Assembly (NCBI GenBank): GCA_029986255.1
Contig: DALTYD010000008.1
Coordinates: forward strand, 1-30,722
From: Methanocorpusculum sp.
Lineage (GTDB): Archaea; Halobacteriota; Methanomicrobia; Methanomicrobiales; Methanocorpusculaceae
DNA length: 30,722 nt
Direction: 5' to 3'
A program made the position numbers and the translations under genes. The notes below the pieces were generated by a model. The model ran no database searches. It worked only from the letters and a program-made list of their open reading frames with translations, and was not told where the DNA came from. Of the stretch, positions 8,279 through 17,211 are shown one piece after another. Numbering within the stretch: the stretch's first letter is position 1; each line of letters opens with the position of its first letter.

Positions 8279-8700
8279 GTAAGAGGAATATTAGTGCTGA
8301 TCGGATTTATCTCTGGTTCTTAGATAACGTTGTATGAAAATCAGTTTATTTATTAACTGCTATCTTGTGGCATTGATTGTAATCTTTTTACTTGAAGGGC
8401 ATTAAATACTGAATTTACATGTTTTTTTCAGAAAATAACCACCTTTTATTATTCATTTGAATCATCAAATCCTCTAAAAAAGTATTATTCATCCATTCTC
8501 TCCTTGGGAGTACATCTGAGGTAAGTAAGTTTTGGCAATATGATCGTGTCTTGTGGTGGTTAATATGTGGCACTCTCTCTTATTAAGGGGGTTTTACAAA
8601 ATTAGTGAAATGTCATTCTTTTCGGATTATACAAATATCGTTCTGGATTTTTCCCATAATGTTAGCAGATGCGCTTTGAGATCATGGCTGAATGAACGAA
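8279..8700. other. intergenic region upstream of purF and downstream of pdaD
   Basis: This 422 bp gap shows no recognisable gene. Its left part should contain the minus-strand purF promoter, with an AT-rich TATA candidate near 8345-8358. Its right part is the 3' flank of pdaD. No structured RNA is evident. Confidence 0.4.
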
Positions 8701-9252
8701 TTATGGGAGAATAAAGACTGCTGCTACTAGAACGGTGGTCCATTTACCATTAGTGTCACCGGTAGCCGATGCTGAGAAATGGCTGGTTTTGATATTCCTA
8801 TCGATTGTGAGGTGCATTTGCTCTTTTTGTTGCCATGTAGCCTCTTTCTCAAGTGGGGTTCCCATGGTTGTTGCAAGCATCGTTGCCGCAAGATTCTCTG
8901 CATACTCACCACATTCGCGGTCAGATATTTCTATAGCATGATATTCTGAGAGGTAACCATGCTGTTTTTTATGCATTTCGGGAACTGCAAGACCGATGGC
9001 TGCAGAAATATTTTGACCTGGAATATTTGTATCCATTCGTGCCATGACACAGTAGACTATTTCACCTGGAGATAGATGGGTAAGCCCTTCTTTGCAAGAA
9101 ATTATCTTAGTTTCCGGAGGCATGATCGAAGAGACGGTTACGAGGTTGTATGGAGCCAGTCTGGCATTTCTGAGAGCCAATTCAAAGGATATCAGCTTGT
9201 CTGTATGAGACCCAGATCCTCTGGTAAAAAATACCTTTTCGGGAACAGCCAT
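8701..9252 (-). CDS. pdaD: pyruvoyl-dependent arginine decarboxylase
   Basis: PdaD decarboxylates arginine to agmatine, the entry to archaeal polyamine synthesis. The 183-residue proenzyme starts MAVPEKVFFTRGSGSHTDKL. Its self-cleavage site is Ser41-Ser42 within NLVTVSSIMPPE; Ser42 should become the N-terminal pyruvoyl group of the large subunit. Other conserved stretches are LSPGEIVYCVMAR, AAIGLAVP and the glutamate-containing GYLSEYHAIE. Length is close to the family norm of about 160-185. No Shine-Dalgarno precedes the ATG. It is divergent from nrdJ, and a TATA-like TTATAAACT or CTATTAATG in the 180 bp between them could serve it. Confidence 0.95.
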   Translation of the reverse strand: MAVPEKVFFTRGSGSHTDKLISFELALRNARLAPYNLVTVSSIMPPETKIISCKEGLTHLSPGEIVYCVMARMDTNIPGQNISAAIGLAVPEMHKKQHGYLSEYHAIEISDRECGEYAENLAATMLATTMGTPLEKEATWQQKEQMHLTIDRNIKTSHFSASATGDTNGKWTTVLVAAVFILP

Positions 9253-9431
9253 AATTCTTTAAAAATTGATGTACATCTCATTAATAGTTGTGATTTTTCA
9301 TCAGGGTCCTGAATGTTAATAGTTTATAACCGTGCTCGCTAATTACTTGGTACGTACTCTACATACAGCCATATGGATATTATCATTATCCTCCGGTAAA
9401 ATGAAAATTGTACTAGTATTATTAGGTTGAT

Positions 9432-11642
9432 ATGATGGTAGACTCAGTTGTAGACAGTATTCTTGCCGCCCGCTACTATCGCGCCGGTGAAAAATCTTTT
9501 GATGATGTATGTCAGCGTGTAGCGAACGCTCTTGGCGAAACACAGGAGGAAATAGAAGAATATTTTATGGCAATGATGAATCTTGAATTCCTTCCAAATT
9601 CTCCCACTCTAATGAATGCAGGAACTTCTCTTGGACAATTGTCCGCCTGTTTTACACTTCCTGTGAATGATTCTTTACCAGAAATTTTTGATGCTATTCG
9701 TTGGGGAGCAATTATTCACCAATCTGGTGGCGGTACTGGCTACAACTTCTCTAACCTTAGATCGGAAGGCTCACCGGTTCGTTCTACAGACGGTGTTGCA
9801 TCAGGCCCTGTGTCATTTATGCGTGTCTTTAACGCAGCCACGGACGTGATTAAACAGGGCGGTCGTAGACGTGGTGCAAACATGGGCATTCTAAATGTTT
9901 GGCATAAGGATATTATGAAGTTCATCCGAAGTAAAGCCAAAGAGGGTGATTTTTCCAACTTCAACATTTCGGTAATGGTAAATGACGAGTTCATGAATAT
10001 CGTTTCTAATGGTGATTTGGATCGCGAGTGGTTAAAAACGAACGAGGGTGAATCTATAACTGTTCGAGAAATTTGGGATGGTATTGTGGAAGGAATCTGG
10101 ACGAATGGTGAGCCCGGAATTTTGTTCTATGATACGATTAATCGGCTGAATCCAACACCCCACCTGGGGCCAATTGATACGACAAATCCGTGTGGTGAAC
10201 AACCGCTTCTGCCCTTTGAATCCTGTGTTCTGGGAAGTATTAATCTTGCGATGTTCATTAGTGCAGATGGAGTGGATTATAATGCACTGGATAGGATTAC
10301 ACGAATGGCCATCCGATTCTTGGATGCGGTCATTACTAAGAATGTGTTCCCAATTGAACAGATCAAGGAAGCGACGAACCGCACTCGAAAGGTGGGGCTG
10401 GGTCTAATGGGCGTACATGACGCACTGTTGATGCTTCACATTCCATATGATTCGGATGCTGGGCGTAACTTTTGTGAGGAGGTTATGGCTCATATTAATG
10501 AGGTTGCCATAACTGAGTCTGAGCGCCTTGGAATGGAGAAAGGTCCATTCCCTGCCTATGATGGTTCTATTTGGGACCACCAGGGAAAAATTATGCGCAA
10601 TGCTGCTCTCACAACTATCGCCCCTACTGGTACAATATCTCTGCTTGCTGGATGTTCTTCTGGCATAGAACCTGTGTTTTCATATGCGTACACTCGCCGA
10701 AATACGGTTGGTAAGACGTTTATCATGGTTCATCCTTACTTTGAGTTGGAGTTGCGTCGAGAGATTTCCAAACTTGGATTTTCTGGTGTAGATGCAGATT
10801 TGATGCGGGATAAGGTCATCAATCATGTACATGAGACGGGTTCGGTGCAGGATGTTTTATGGTTGCCGGAATCCTTCCGTTCAGTATTTAAGACTGCGCT
10901 GGATATTCAGTGGAAGGATCATGTACTGATGCAGGCAGTGTTCCAGAAACATGTGCATGCATCGATCTCAAAGACAATTAATATGCCATTTACCGCTACG
11001 AAGGAAGATGTGGCTGATGCGATTCTGCTTGCATGGAAAAAAGGCCTCAAAGGTATGACAATGTACCGTACTGGTTCACGAGAGGATGTGGTGCTAGCAC
11101 TTGAGAAGAAGGATAAACAGCAAGAGGTTGAATCAGCTCATTCTGAGCTAAAAATTTTGCAACAACTCCCGTTTTCTCGTCCTCGTGAACTGGATGGACG
11201 GACGTTTCTAGCTCAGTCTGGATGTTGTCGACTATATATTACGGTGAACATGCTTGACGACAAACCGATTGAGGTGTTCATCAGGACTGTGGGTGCTGGA
11301 TGCGAAGCAAGTAGTAACGCACTTGGAAGAAGTATCAGTACTGGTCTGCAGAATGGTGTCCCCTATGAAAAATTTGTAAAACAGTTTGCAAAGGTAAGCT
11401 GTATCTCAGCCCTGCGGAATAAAAATTCGGAGGGTATGTCATGTGCGGATGTAGTTGGCAAGTGTATTGAGCTTGCTGCGACAAATCAGGCGATCACAAC
11501 GCTGGACAATTGGGCAGTTGAAACAGTCATGTCCAAATCAAAGTCTGGTAATCCATGTCCAGAGTGTGGTGAGTCTTTGGATTTTGGTGAAGGCTGCAAT
11601 CTTGGTATCTGTAAACACTGTGGTTGGTCTGGCTGTAGCTAA
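9432..11642 (+). CDS. nrdJ: adenosylcobalamin-dependent (class II) ribonucleotide reductase
   Basis: This enzyme reduces ribonucleotides to deoxyribonucleotides using adenosylcobalamin to generate a thiyl radical. The 736-residue protein has the redox Cys73 in LSACFTLPV, the radical cysteine at about residue 254 in NPCGEQPLLPFESC with its second redox partner at about 265, and the substrate loop TIAPTGTISLLAGCSSGIEP. It also has a C-terminal TSCPD-like domain (GAGCEASSNALGRSIS) and a tail with CPECGE and CKHCGWSGC that acts as a cysteine redox or zinc element. Domain order matches archaeal NrdJ, without an evident N-terminal ATP cone. Two consecutive ATGs (9432 and 9435) follow AGGTTGAT, so either could be used. 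I see no cobalamin riboswitch upstream. Confidence 0.96.
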   Translation: MMVDSVVDSILAARYYRAGEKSFDDVCQRVANALGETQEEIEEYFMAMMNLEFLPNSPTLMNAGTSLGQLSACFTLPVNDSLPEIFDAIRWGAIIHQSGGGTGYNFSNLRSEGSPVRSTDGVASGPVSFMRVFNAATDVIKQGGRRRGANMGILNVWHKDIMKFIRSKAKEGDFSNFNISVMVNDEFMNIVSNGDLDREWLKTNEGESITVREIWDGIVEGIWTNGEPGILFYDTINRLNPTPHLGPIDTTNPCGEQPLLPFESCVLGSINLAMFISADGVDYNALDRITRMAIRFLDAVITKNVFPIEQIKEATNRTRKVGLGLMGVHDALLMLHIPYDSDAGRNFCEEVMAHINEVAITESERLGMEKGPFPAYDGSIWDHQGKIMRNAALTTIAPTGTISLLAGCSSGIEPVFSYAYTRRNTVGKTFIMVHPYFELELRREISKLGFSGVDADLMRDKVINHVHETGSVQDVLWLPESFRSVFKTALDIQWKDHVLMQAVFQKHVHASISKTINMPFTATKEDVADAILLAWKKGLKGMTMYRTGSREDVVLALEKKDKQQEVESAHSELKILQQLPFSRPRELDGRTFLAQSGCCRLYITVNMLDDKPIEVFIRTVGAGCEASSNALGRSISTGLQNGVPYEKFVKQFAKVSCISALRNKNSEGMSCADVVGKCIELAATNQAITTLDNWAVETVMSKSKSGNPCPECGESLDFGEGCNLGICKHCGWSGCS

Positions 11643-12153
11643 GTGTCTTTATATCTCTTAATCTTTTCTTTTTACATTTAATTCGTTTGACTCACAAACT
11701 CTAGTAGTTATCTAGCAAATGTTCTATCTTATTTTTCTTATATATTTATGTTTAGATGCGTATTTAGCTATTCAAACAATTTTTTCAATATCAATATGTT
11801 TGTTTTGTATTGTGCTCATCTCAAAAATAATATCAAACTCTATTTAAAAAAAAATTTAAATAAATCAAATATTCTTGTGGTTTTATCTCTTAATTTTTAT
11901 ATAATTTTTATGCTATTTATTACTCTTATCTATTATCTTTTAAATCTTCCAAGTTCTAAGAGCCGTTCTCTCCCAAGGTATATTTGATCTCTCAATAAGG
12001 AATGATATTATATTATTTTCTTGACATCATGGGAGATGCTTTTCATTCATGAAATGAGATTAATACTGATTTCCATTGAATCGTGTATTTTCCCTTATTC
12101 CTTATTGTTAGACTTATTTTTTGACTGAATAATTGGTTTTCTGTTTCTGACGT

Positions 12154-12167
12154 ATGGAGTACTCCAT
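12154..12167. repeat. perfect 14 bp palindrome ATGGAGTACTCCAT
   Basis: This exact self-complementary sequence is followed a few bases later by a run of T at 12173-12181. It could be a hairpin-type terminator or a protein-binding site. It lies about 510 bp after nrdJ and about 545 bp before gyrB. Confidence 0.6.
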
Positions 12168-12227
12168 TGCTATCTTTTTTTATTTATGTTTTGTTCTCAA
12201 TATCTCTCAACATCATTGTTTTCTTTC

Positions 12228-12262
12228 CCAGAACATATAGGTACTCCGAAAGTGTGTTCTGG
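12228..12262. repeat. inverted repeat, arms CCAGAACA and TGTTCTGG
   Basis: Two exact 8-base complementary arms (12228-12235 and 12255-12262) enclose a 19-base loop. The match extends a further two bases on each side with one mismatch. It is a potential RNA hairpin or operator in the gap before gyrB. No known RNA family is recognised. Confidence 0.5.
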
Positions 12263-12600
12263 AATTTAACTTTGATATCTTCATACTGAATTAGGTGTTT
12301 CACCCTTATCATTACTTGGGATGAACACAACCATATAGTTATTTATTTTTATGAATTTTGGCTATCGTTACATCCTGTATCCTTGATGTTTCTATCCCTT
12401 ACTTTACTCATAAGTCCAAAGACGAAATACTCTAATATCTTCTTTTTTTCTTGGGAAATATGTCTCTCTACTCCTATATTACCTTTTATACTTCATGATA
12501 TTTTTCTTTCTGTGTTTTCTGTTGACATGAGTACTTTATGGAAGAAATCATCCTATCCAGCAATCTAATAAGTATTCCAAACAAATATAATTAATAATTA

Positions 12601-12649
12601 TTATTTTTCAAAATTGCTCAAGATAATCTAGAGCGATCTTGAAAAATAA
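12601..12649. promoter_or_regulatory. 49 bp near-perfect palindrome adjoining the gyrB promoter
   Basis: Arms at 12601-12624 and 12626-12649 are reverse complements at 21 of 24 positions around a single central A (12625). The core reads GCTC AAGATAATCTA GAGC, with flanks of TTATTTTTCAA and its complement. The right arm runs into the AT-rich stretch AAATAAATATAC, the likely TATA region of gyrB, and ends 64 bp before the ATG. The position suggests an operator for control of gyrase expression or a hairpin. A factor-binding role is inference. Confidence 0.6.
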
Positions 12650-12656
12650 ATATACT
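12642..12656 (+). promoter_or_regulatory. probable BRE/TATA region of gyrBA
   Basis: AAAAATAAATATAC is purine-rich upstream and TATA-like. It would place the transcript start near 12675-12685 and give a leader of about 30-40 nt holding the Shine-Dalgarno AAGGAGAG at 12696-12703. It overlaps the right arm of the palindrome. Confidence 0.45.
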
Positions 12657-12712
12657 ATTTGGAAGATTTATCTGCATAATAGTACGTTCTATCCAAAGGA
12701 GAGAATATATTA

Positions 12713-14671
12713 ATGAAAGACATTTACGATGCGTCTCATATCACTGTTCTTGAGGGTCTTACCCCGGTGCGTGAACGCCCTGCCATGTATATTGGTAGTA
12801 CTGATATTCGTGGTTTGCATCATCTTGTCTATGAGTTAGTGGACAATTCCATTGACGAGACTCTTGCTGGATTCTGCAAACACATCTCTATCACCCTCAA
12901 TCCTGACGGATCATGCACTATTGATGATGATGGTCGCGGAATCCCTGTTGACATTATGCCTCAGCAGAATAAAAGCGCTCTTGAAGTAGTAATGACTGTT
13001 TTGCATGCTGGTGGTAAATTTGATAAAAATACCTATCAGATTTCTGGAGGTTTGCACGGTGTTGGTGTTTCTGTGGTCAATGCTCTATCTATGGACCTGA
13101 ATGTAGATGTGTATCGTGGAGGAAACGTTTACTCAATGAGGTTCTCTCGAGGTTGCTTGATGCAGAAATTGGAGTGTCGTCCGGTGATGGATGCCGAATT
13201 TCATGAGCGTTGTAGCCGTTTGGGTATTGTCCACGCAGAAAATCCCGCAGCGCTCACTGGAACGCGTATCACATTTCTACCTGATGAGGCGATTTTTGAA
13301 ACGACTTACTTCGACTATGATGTTCTTGCTCACAGATTCCGTGAGCTTGCCTACTTAAATAAGGGATTAGAGATTCGGATTGCAGATGATCGCATTGGTG
13401 CTTCTGATATATTCTGTTACGAAGGTGGTCTTCGTGAGTTTGTTGCTCATCTGAATGAAGGTAAAGGAGTGATCCACCCCCATATTATCTATCTGGATCG
13501 TTTTGACGAGGAAAATAAGATCGAGGTTGAGGTTGCAATGCAATATAATCAAACATACAGTGAAACACTTTTCACTTTTGTCAACAGTGTTAACACTCGC
13601 GAAGGAGGGACTCATCTTGAAGGATTCCGTTCGGCACTAACTCGTTCCATCAACAATAGTGCTCATGCAAATAAACATCTGAAAGATGATATTTCTATTA
13701 AAGGTGAGGATGTACGAGAGGGTTTGACGGCTGTTATCAGCATCAAGATTGCAAATCCACAATTTGAAGGCCAGACTAAGATGCGACTCGGTAATAGCAA
13801 TGTGAAGGGTCTTGTGGATTCCATGGTCTATCAGGCCTTGACAGAATTTTTTGAAGAAAATCCCAAGGCTATTGCTACCATCGTTAAAAAAGCACAGGAA
13901 GCTGCGAACGCCCGTGAAGCTGCTCGTCGTGCTAGAGAATTTGCCCGGAGAAAAAGTTCATTGGATATGTCTGGTCTTCCAGGAAAACTTGCAGATTGTT
14001 CTGAACGTGATCCAGAAAAAAGTGAGATATATATTGTGGAAGGTGATTCTGCAGGCGGTTCGGCAAAACAGGGACGTGATCGGAAATATCAGGCAATTCT
14101 TCCTCTTCGTGGGAAGATCTTGAACGTCGAAAAGGCAATCGAACACAAAGCTCTTAAGAACACTGAGATACAGACCCTAATATCTGCTATCGGTGCTGGA
14201 TATGGCGATTCCTTTGATCCGAATCGTGCCCGCTATCATCACATTGTTATCATGACTGATGCGGATGTGGATGGGGCACACATTAGAATCTTGCTTTTGA
14301 CCTTTTTCTATCGATATATGAAACCACTGATTGATCGTGGCTATGTTTATGTTGCTCAACCACCGCTGTTTCGTATTTCTAAAGGTAAAATAGAGCACTA
14401 TGTTTATACCGAGGATGAAATGCGTCGTGTGAATGCTGAGCTCGGAGATAAAGGAGTCTCTGTGCAGCGATACAAGGGTCTTGGTGAGATGAACGCTGAT
14501 CAACTGTGGGAGACGACAATGAACCCTGAGAACCGGATCTTAAAACAGATTAGGGTTGAGGATGCACGTTATGCAAATGAGATCTTTGAAAAACTCATGG
14601 GTGATGATGTGAAGCCAAGAAAGAATTTCATCAAGCATCATGCATGCGAGGTGAAAAACCTTGACATCTGA
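12713..14671 (+). CDS. gyrB: DNA gyrase subunit B
   Basis: GyrB is the ATPase and TOPRIM subunit of the type IIA topoisomerase that introduces negative supercoils. The 652-residue protein has the GHKL ATPase motifs ELVDNSIDE (catalytic Glu41, Asn45), DDDGRGIPV and GGLHGVGVSVVNAL. Its TOPRIM domain has EGDSAGGSAKQGRDRKYQAI near residue 443 and the metal motif DADVDGAHIR near 516. The C terminus shows QRYKGLGEMN. It is the short form lacking the extra domain of the E. coli protein. AAGGAGAG lies 9 nt before the ATG. It overlaps gyrA by 11 bases. Gyrase in archaea is regarded as an old transfer from bacteria and is common in Methanomicrobia. Confidence 0.98.
   Translation: MKDIYDASHITVLEGLTPVRERPAMYIGSTDIRGLHHLVYELVDNSIDETLAGFCKHISITLNPDGSCTIDDDGRGIPVDIMPQQNKSALEVVMTVLHAGGKFDKNTYQISGGLHGVGVSVVNALSMDLNVDVYRGGNVYSMRFSRGCLMQKLECRPVMDAEFHERCSRLGIVHAENPAALTGTRITFLPDEAIFETTYFDYDVLAHRFRELAYLNKGLEIRIADDRIGASDIFCYEGGLREFVAHLNEGKGVIHPHIIYLDRFDEENKIEVEVAMQYNQTYSETLFTFVNSVNTREGGTHLEGFRSALTRSINNSAHANKHLKDDISIKGEDVREGLTAVISIKIANPQFEGQTKMRLGNSNVKGLVDSMVYQALTEFFEENPKAIATIVKKAQEAANAREAARRAREFARRKSSLDMSGLPGKLADCSERDPEKSEIYIVEGDSAGGSAKQGRDRKYQAILPLRGKILNVEKAIEHKALKNTEIQTLISAIGAGYGDSFDPNRARYHHIVIMTDADVDGAHIRILLLTFFYRYMKPLIDRGYVYVAQPPLFRISKGKIEHYVYTEDEMRRVNAELGDKGVSVQRYKGLGEMNADQLWETTMNPENRILKQIRVEDARYANEIFEKLMGDDVKPRKNFIKHHACEVKNLDI
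14648..14654 (+). promoter_or_regulatory. Shine-Dalgarno GAGGTGA deciding the TTG start of gyrA
   Basis: GAGGTGA lies inside the end of gyrB, 6 nt before TTG 14661. No ATG or GTG in the gyrA frame is better placed, so gyrA starts at TTG. Confidence 0.75.
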
Positions 14672-17141
14672 GGATTTTTCCCCTGATAAAGCAATTATCC
14701 CTCGAACAGAGCTGATAAACATCGAGGATGAGCTGAAGAACTGCTTCCTCGACTATGCGATGTCGGTCATCATAGGTCGTGCAATTCCGGATGTGCGCGA
14801 TGGTCTCAAACCTGTTCATCGTCGTATTCTGTATGCAATGTTGCATGATGAAAACAATACGAGTGATAAAGCTTACAAAAAATCGGCAAAAGCCGTGGCT
14901 GCAACCATGGGTAACTATCATCCTCACGGTGATGCGGCGATATACGATGCGCTTGTGAAGATGGCCCAGCCGTTCTCATACCGCTATCCCTTGGTTGATG
15001 GGCAAGGTAACTTTGGTTCAATTGATGGGGATGCAGCAGCAGCTTACCGTTATACGGAGGCTCGTTTAACTAAGATTGCGGAATCACTCCTTGAGGATAT
15101 CGACAAAAAAACTGTTGATTTCATTCCAAATTTCGATGAATCATCCGAAGAACCAGATGTTCTTCCAAGTCGAATACCTAATCTTTTGGTAAATGGAACA
15201 ACTGGCATTGCAGTGGGTATGGCAACGAGTATGATGCCTCATAATCTTGGTGAGGTCTGTGATCTGATTGCAGCGTTCATTGATAGGCCAGATATGTCTG
15301 TTGAGGAAATGATGTCAATTCTACCCGCACCTGATTTCCCAACGGGAGGTATAATTATGGGAACTGATGGAGTACGCAATGCATATCTGACAGGCCAGGG
15401 CAAAGTGGTTGTTCGTGGTATTGCTGAGATTGAAACACGGAAGAAAAACTACGAGCAGATTGTGATTACGGAAATTCCATATCAGGTAAACAAGGCGGTA
15501 ATGATTGAGAAAATTGCTGATCTTGTGAAGGCAAAGCAGATAGAGGGTATCAGTGATTTACGTGACGAATCTGACAAGGATGGTATCCGAGTTATCGTTG
15601 AGCTAAAACAGGGCGTGCAGGGTAATGTGATATTAAACCAACTCTACAAGCACACTCCTCTTGAAAGTTCGTTTGGTATTACTAATCTTGCAATTGTTGA
15701 GAAAAAGCCAATGGTTCTTTCTCTTGCAGAAATTCTTCGCTATTTTATCTCTCACCGCATGTCTGTTGTCCGTCGTCGTTCACAGTTTGATCTCCAAAGA
15801 GCCGAGGAGCATAAGCATATCTTGGATGGTCTTATAAAGGCACTTGAGCTGATCGATGAAGTGATCACAACGATTCGTGATTCTCCAGAGATCATAGTGG
15901 CGCAGGTATCCCTCATTGATAAATTTGGTTTCTCTGAACGCCAGGCAGATGCAATTCTAAAGATGCAACTGAGAAGACTTGCGGCTCTTGAGCAGCAAAA
16001 GATTATCACTGAACTGAATGAACTTCAGATTGTTATCAATAAATTGAACTGGATTTTATCATCAGATAGCAATATTTTGTCGATTGTTAAGGATGAAATT
16101 ATCGATATTCATGAAAAATATGCGGATAAACGCAGGACAAAGATTGATTATTCTCTGAATGCAAATCTTGATGTTCTTGACTTTATTGAGGATAAGCAGG
16201 TTCTGGTGATGCTAACTTCTCAGAACTATATCAAACGGATGCCACTTGAGTCATGTCGTCAACAACGTCGTGGTGGACGTGGTGTAATGGGCATGACGAC
16301 AAAGGATGAGGACTCAGTGAATAAGGTGTTCCTCGCAAGTACACATGATTATTTATTGTGTTTTACAAATCAAGGTCGTGTTTACTGGTTGCGTGTGCAT
16401 GAGATCCCTGAGGGTTCCCGTCAAAGTAAGGGAAAGGCGATTGTGAATCTTTTGAGTCTGACAAATGAGGATATTACTGCAGTTATCCCGTTGCGCCGCT
16501 TTGAATCGAACAAGTATCTGTTCTTTGCCACAAAAATGGGTAAAGTTGGCAAGCTGTCCGAAGAGTTGTTTTCACACCCGCGTTCTGGGGGTTTGATTGC
16601 GATGACAATTCTTGAGGGAGATGAACTTGTGGATGTAATGGTAACTGATGGTTCGTGTGATATTGTTCTCACGACATGGTTAGGTCAGAGTCTGCGATTT
16701 AGTGAGAGTGAAGTTCGTTCAACAGGTCGTGGAGTCCAAGGTGTGAAGGGAATTACGCTGCGTCGAGGTGATGTTGTTCGTGCGCTGACACTTGTCGAAA
16801 AGGATCATTTACTTACGATTACTGAGGGAGGTTATGGAAAACGAACATCCTTTGATGAATTCCACGGGAAGGGACGAGGTACAATGGGTGTCCGCAATAT
16901 TTTGACGAATCTTGAGCGTGGAGGTGTTGTCTCCTCACTTGCAATTGGTAATGACGAAGAGATAGTGATTACAACTGCTGGTGGTGTGGTGATGCGTACG
17001 CAGGCAGATGATATTTCGATCCAGAAACGAAGTACGCAGGGCGTCCGCGTTATCCGTGTGGACGAAGGAGATAGGGTTACAAGTATCGCTGTTGTTCCGG
17101 CTGGTGAGGAGGAGATTTCCTCTACATCTTTAATAATATAG
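14661..17141 (+). CDS. gyrA: DNA gyrase subunit A
   Basis: GyrA is the DNA breakage-reunion and wrapping subunit of gyrase. The 826-residue protein starts at a TTG (MTSEDFSPDK) behind a strong Shine-Dalgarno. Its N-terminal domain has LDYAMSVIIGRAIPDVRDGL, the winged-helix stretch GNYHPHGDAAIYDALVKM, and the catalytic tyrosine at about residue 131 in AYRYTEARLTKIAE. A coiled-coil tower region precedes the C-terminal pinwheel domain, which carries a gyrase-specific GyrA box (QQRRGGRGVMGM). This marks it as gyrase rather than topoisomerase IV. The residue equivalent to E. coli Ser83 is Ala92, while the Asp87 equivalent is kept (Asp96). The gene is coupled to gyrB by overlap and converges on thiL. 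Confidence 0.98.
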   Translation: MTSEDFSPDKAIIPRTELINIEDELKNCFLDYAMSVIIGRAIPDVRDGLKPVHRRILYAMLHDENNTSDKAYKKSAKAVAATMGNYHPHGDAAIYDALVKMAQPFSYRYPLVDGQGNFGSIDGDAAAAYRYTEARLTKIAESLLEDIDKKTVDFIPNFDESSEEPDVLPSRIPNLLVNGTTGIAVGMATSMMPHNLGEVCDLIAAFIDRPDMSVEEMMSILPAPDFPTGGIIMGTDGVRNAYLTGQGKVVVRGIAEIETRKKNYEQIVITEIPYQVNKAVMIEKIADLVKAKQIEGISDLRDESDKDGIRVIVELKQGVQGNVILNQLYKHTPLESSFGITNLAIVEKKPMVLSLAEILRYFISHRMSVVRRRSQFDLQRAEEHKHILDGLIKALELIDEVITTIRDSPEIIVAQVSLIDKFGFSERQADAILKMQLRRLAALEQQKIITELNELQIVINKLNWILSSDSNILSIVKDEIIDIHEKYADKRRTKIDYSLNANLDVLDFIEDKQVLVMLTSQNYIKRMPLESCRQQRRGGRGVMGMTTKDEDSVNKVFLASTHDYLLCFTNQGRVYWLRVHEIPEGSRQSKGKAIVNLLSLTNEDITAVIPLRRFESNKYLFFATKMGKVGKLSEELFSHPRSGGLIAMTILEGDELVDVMVTDGSCDIVLTTWLGQSLRFSESEVRSTGRGVQGVKGITLRRGDVVRALTLVEKDHLLTITEGGYGKRTSFDEFHGKGRGTMGVRNILTNLERGGVVSSLAIGNDEEIVITTAGGVVMRTQADDISIQKRSTQGVRVIRVDEGDRVTSIAVVPAGEEEISSTSLII

Positions 17142-17211
17142 GCTAGTCTAACCGAGAGAGTTTATTCTCTGATGAGGACAAACATCATCATAATTCTTTT
17201 TATTCAAAAAA
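17142..17211. terminator. bidirectional terminator candidate between gyrA and thiL
   Basis: The 70 bp between the convergent genes hold two small hairpins, AGAGA-GTTTAT-TCTCT and TGATG-AGGACAAA-CATCA. They are followed by the T-rich run TTCTTTTTATTC on the plus strand, with A-rich sequence serving as U-tract for the minus strand. The stems are only 5 bp, so the U-tracts may do most of the work. Confidence 0.4.

Larger units (their letters stand above)
11643..12600. other. long T-rich intergenic region upstream of gyrB
   Basis: About 960 bp with no convincing gene. It is extremely T-rich on the plus strand (in 11881-11940, 38 T against 14 A). It contains an exact 14 bp palindrome and a separate 8 bp-arm hairpin, listed on their own. 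The beginning should hold the nrdJ terminator, and runs of T at 11650-11690 would fit an archaeal U-tract terminator. Short T-rich open frames here look like hydrophobic translation noise. Confidence 0.5.

Noticed and set aside
9253..9431. Cobalamin riboswitch upstream of nrdJ
   Set aside because: The short AT-rich interval lacks the B12-box and any strong stem structure.
11748..11987. 79-residue plus-strand frame in the gap after nrdJ
   Set aside because: It is almost only Phe, Leu, Ile, Asn and Tyr, as expected from T-rich noncoding DNA, and has no ribosome-binding site.
12383..12568. 61-residue plus-strand frame before gyrB
   Set aside because: Hydrophobic composition fits the T-rich background, with no recognisable motif or start signal.
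11643..12712. Replication origin in the long palindromic gap before gyrB
   Set aside because: No orc1/cdc6 gene is adjacent and I see no repeated origin recognition boxes.
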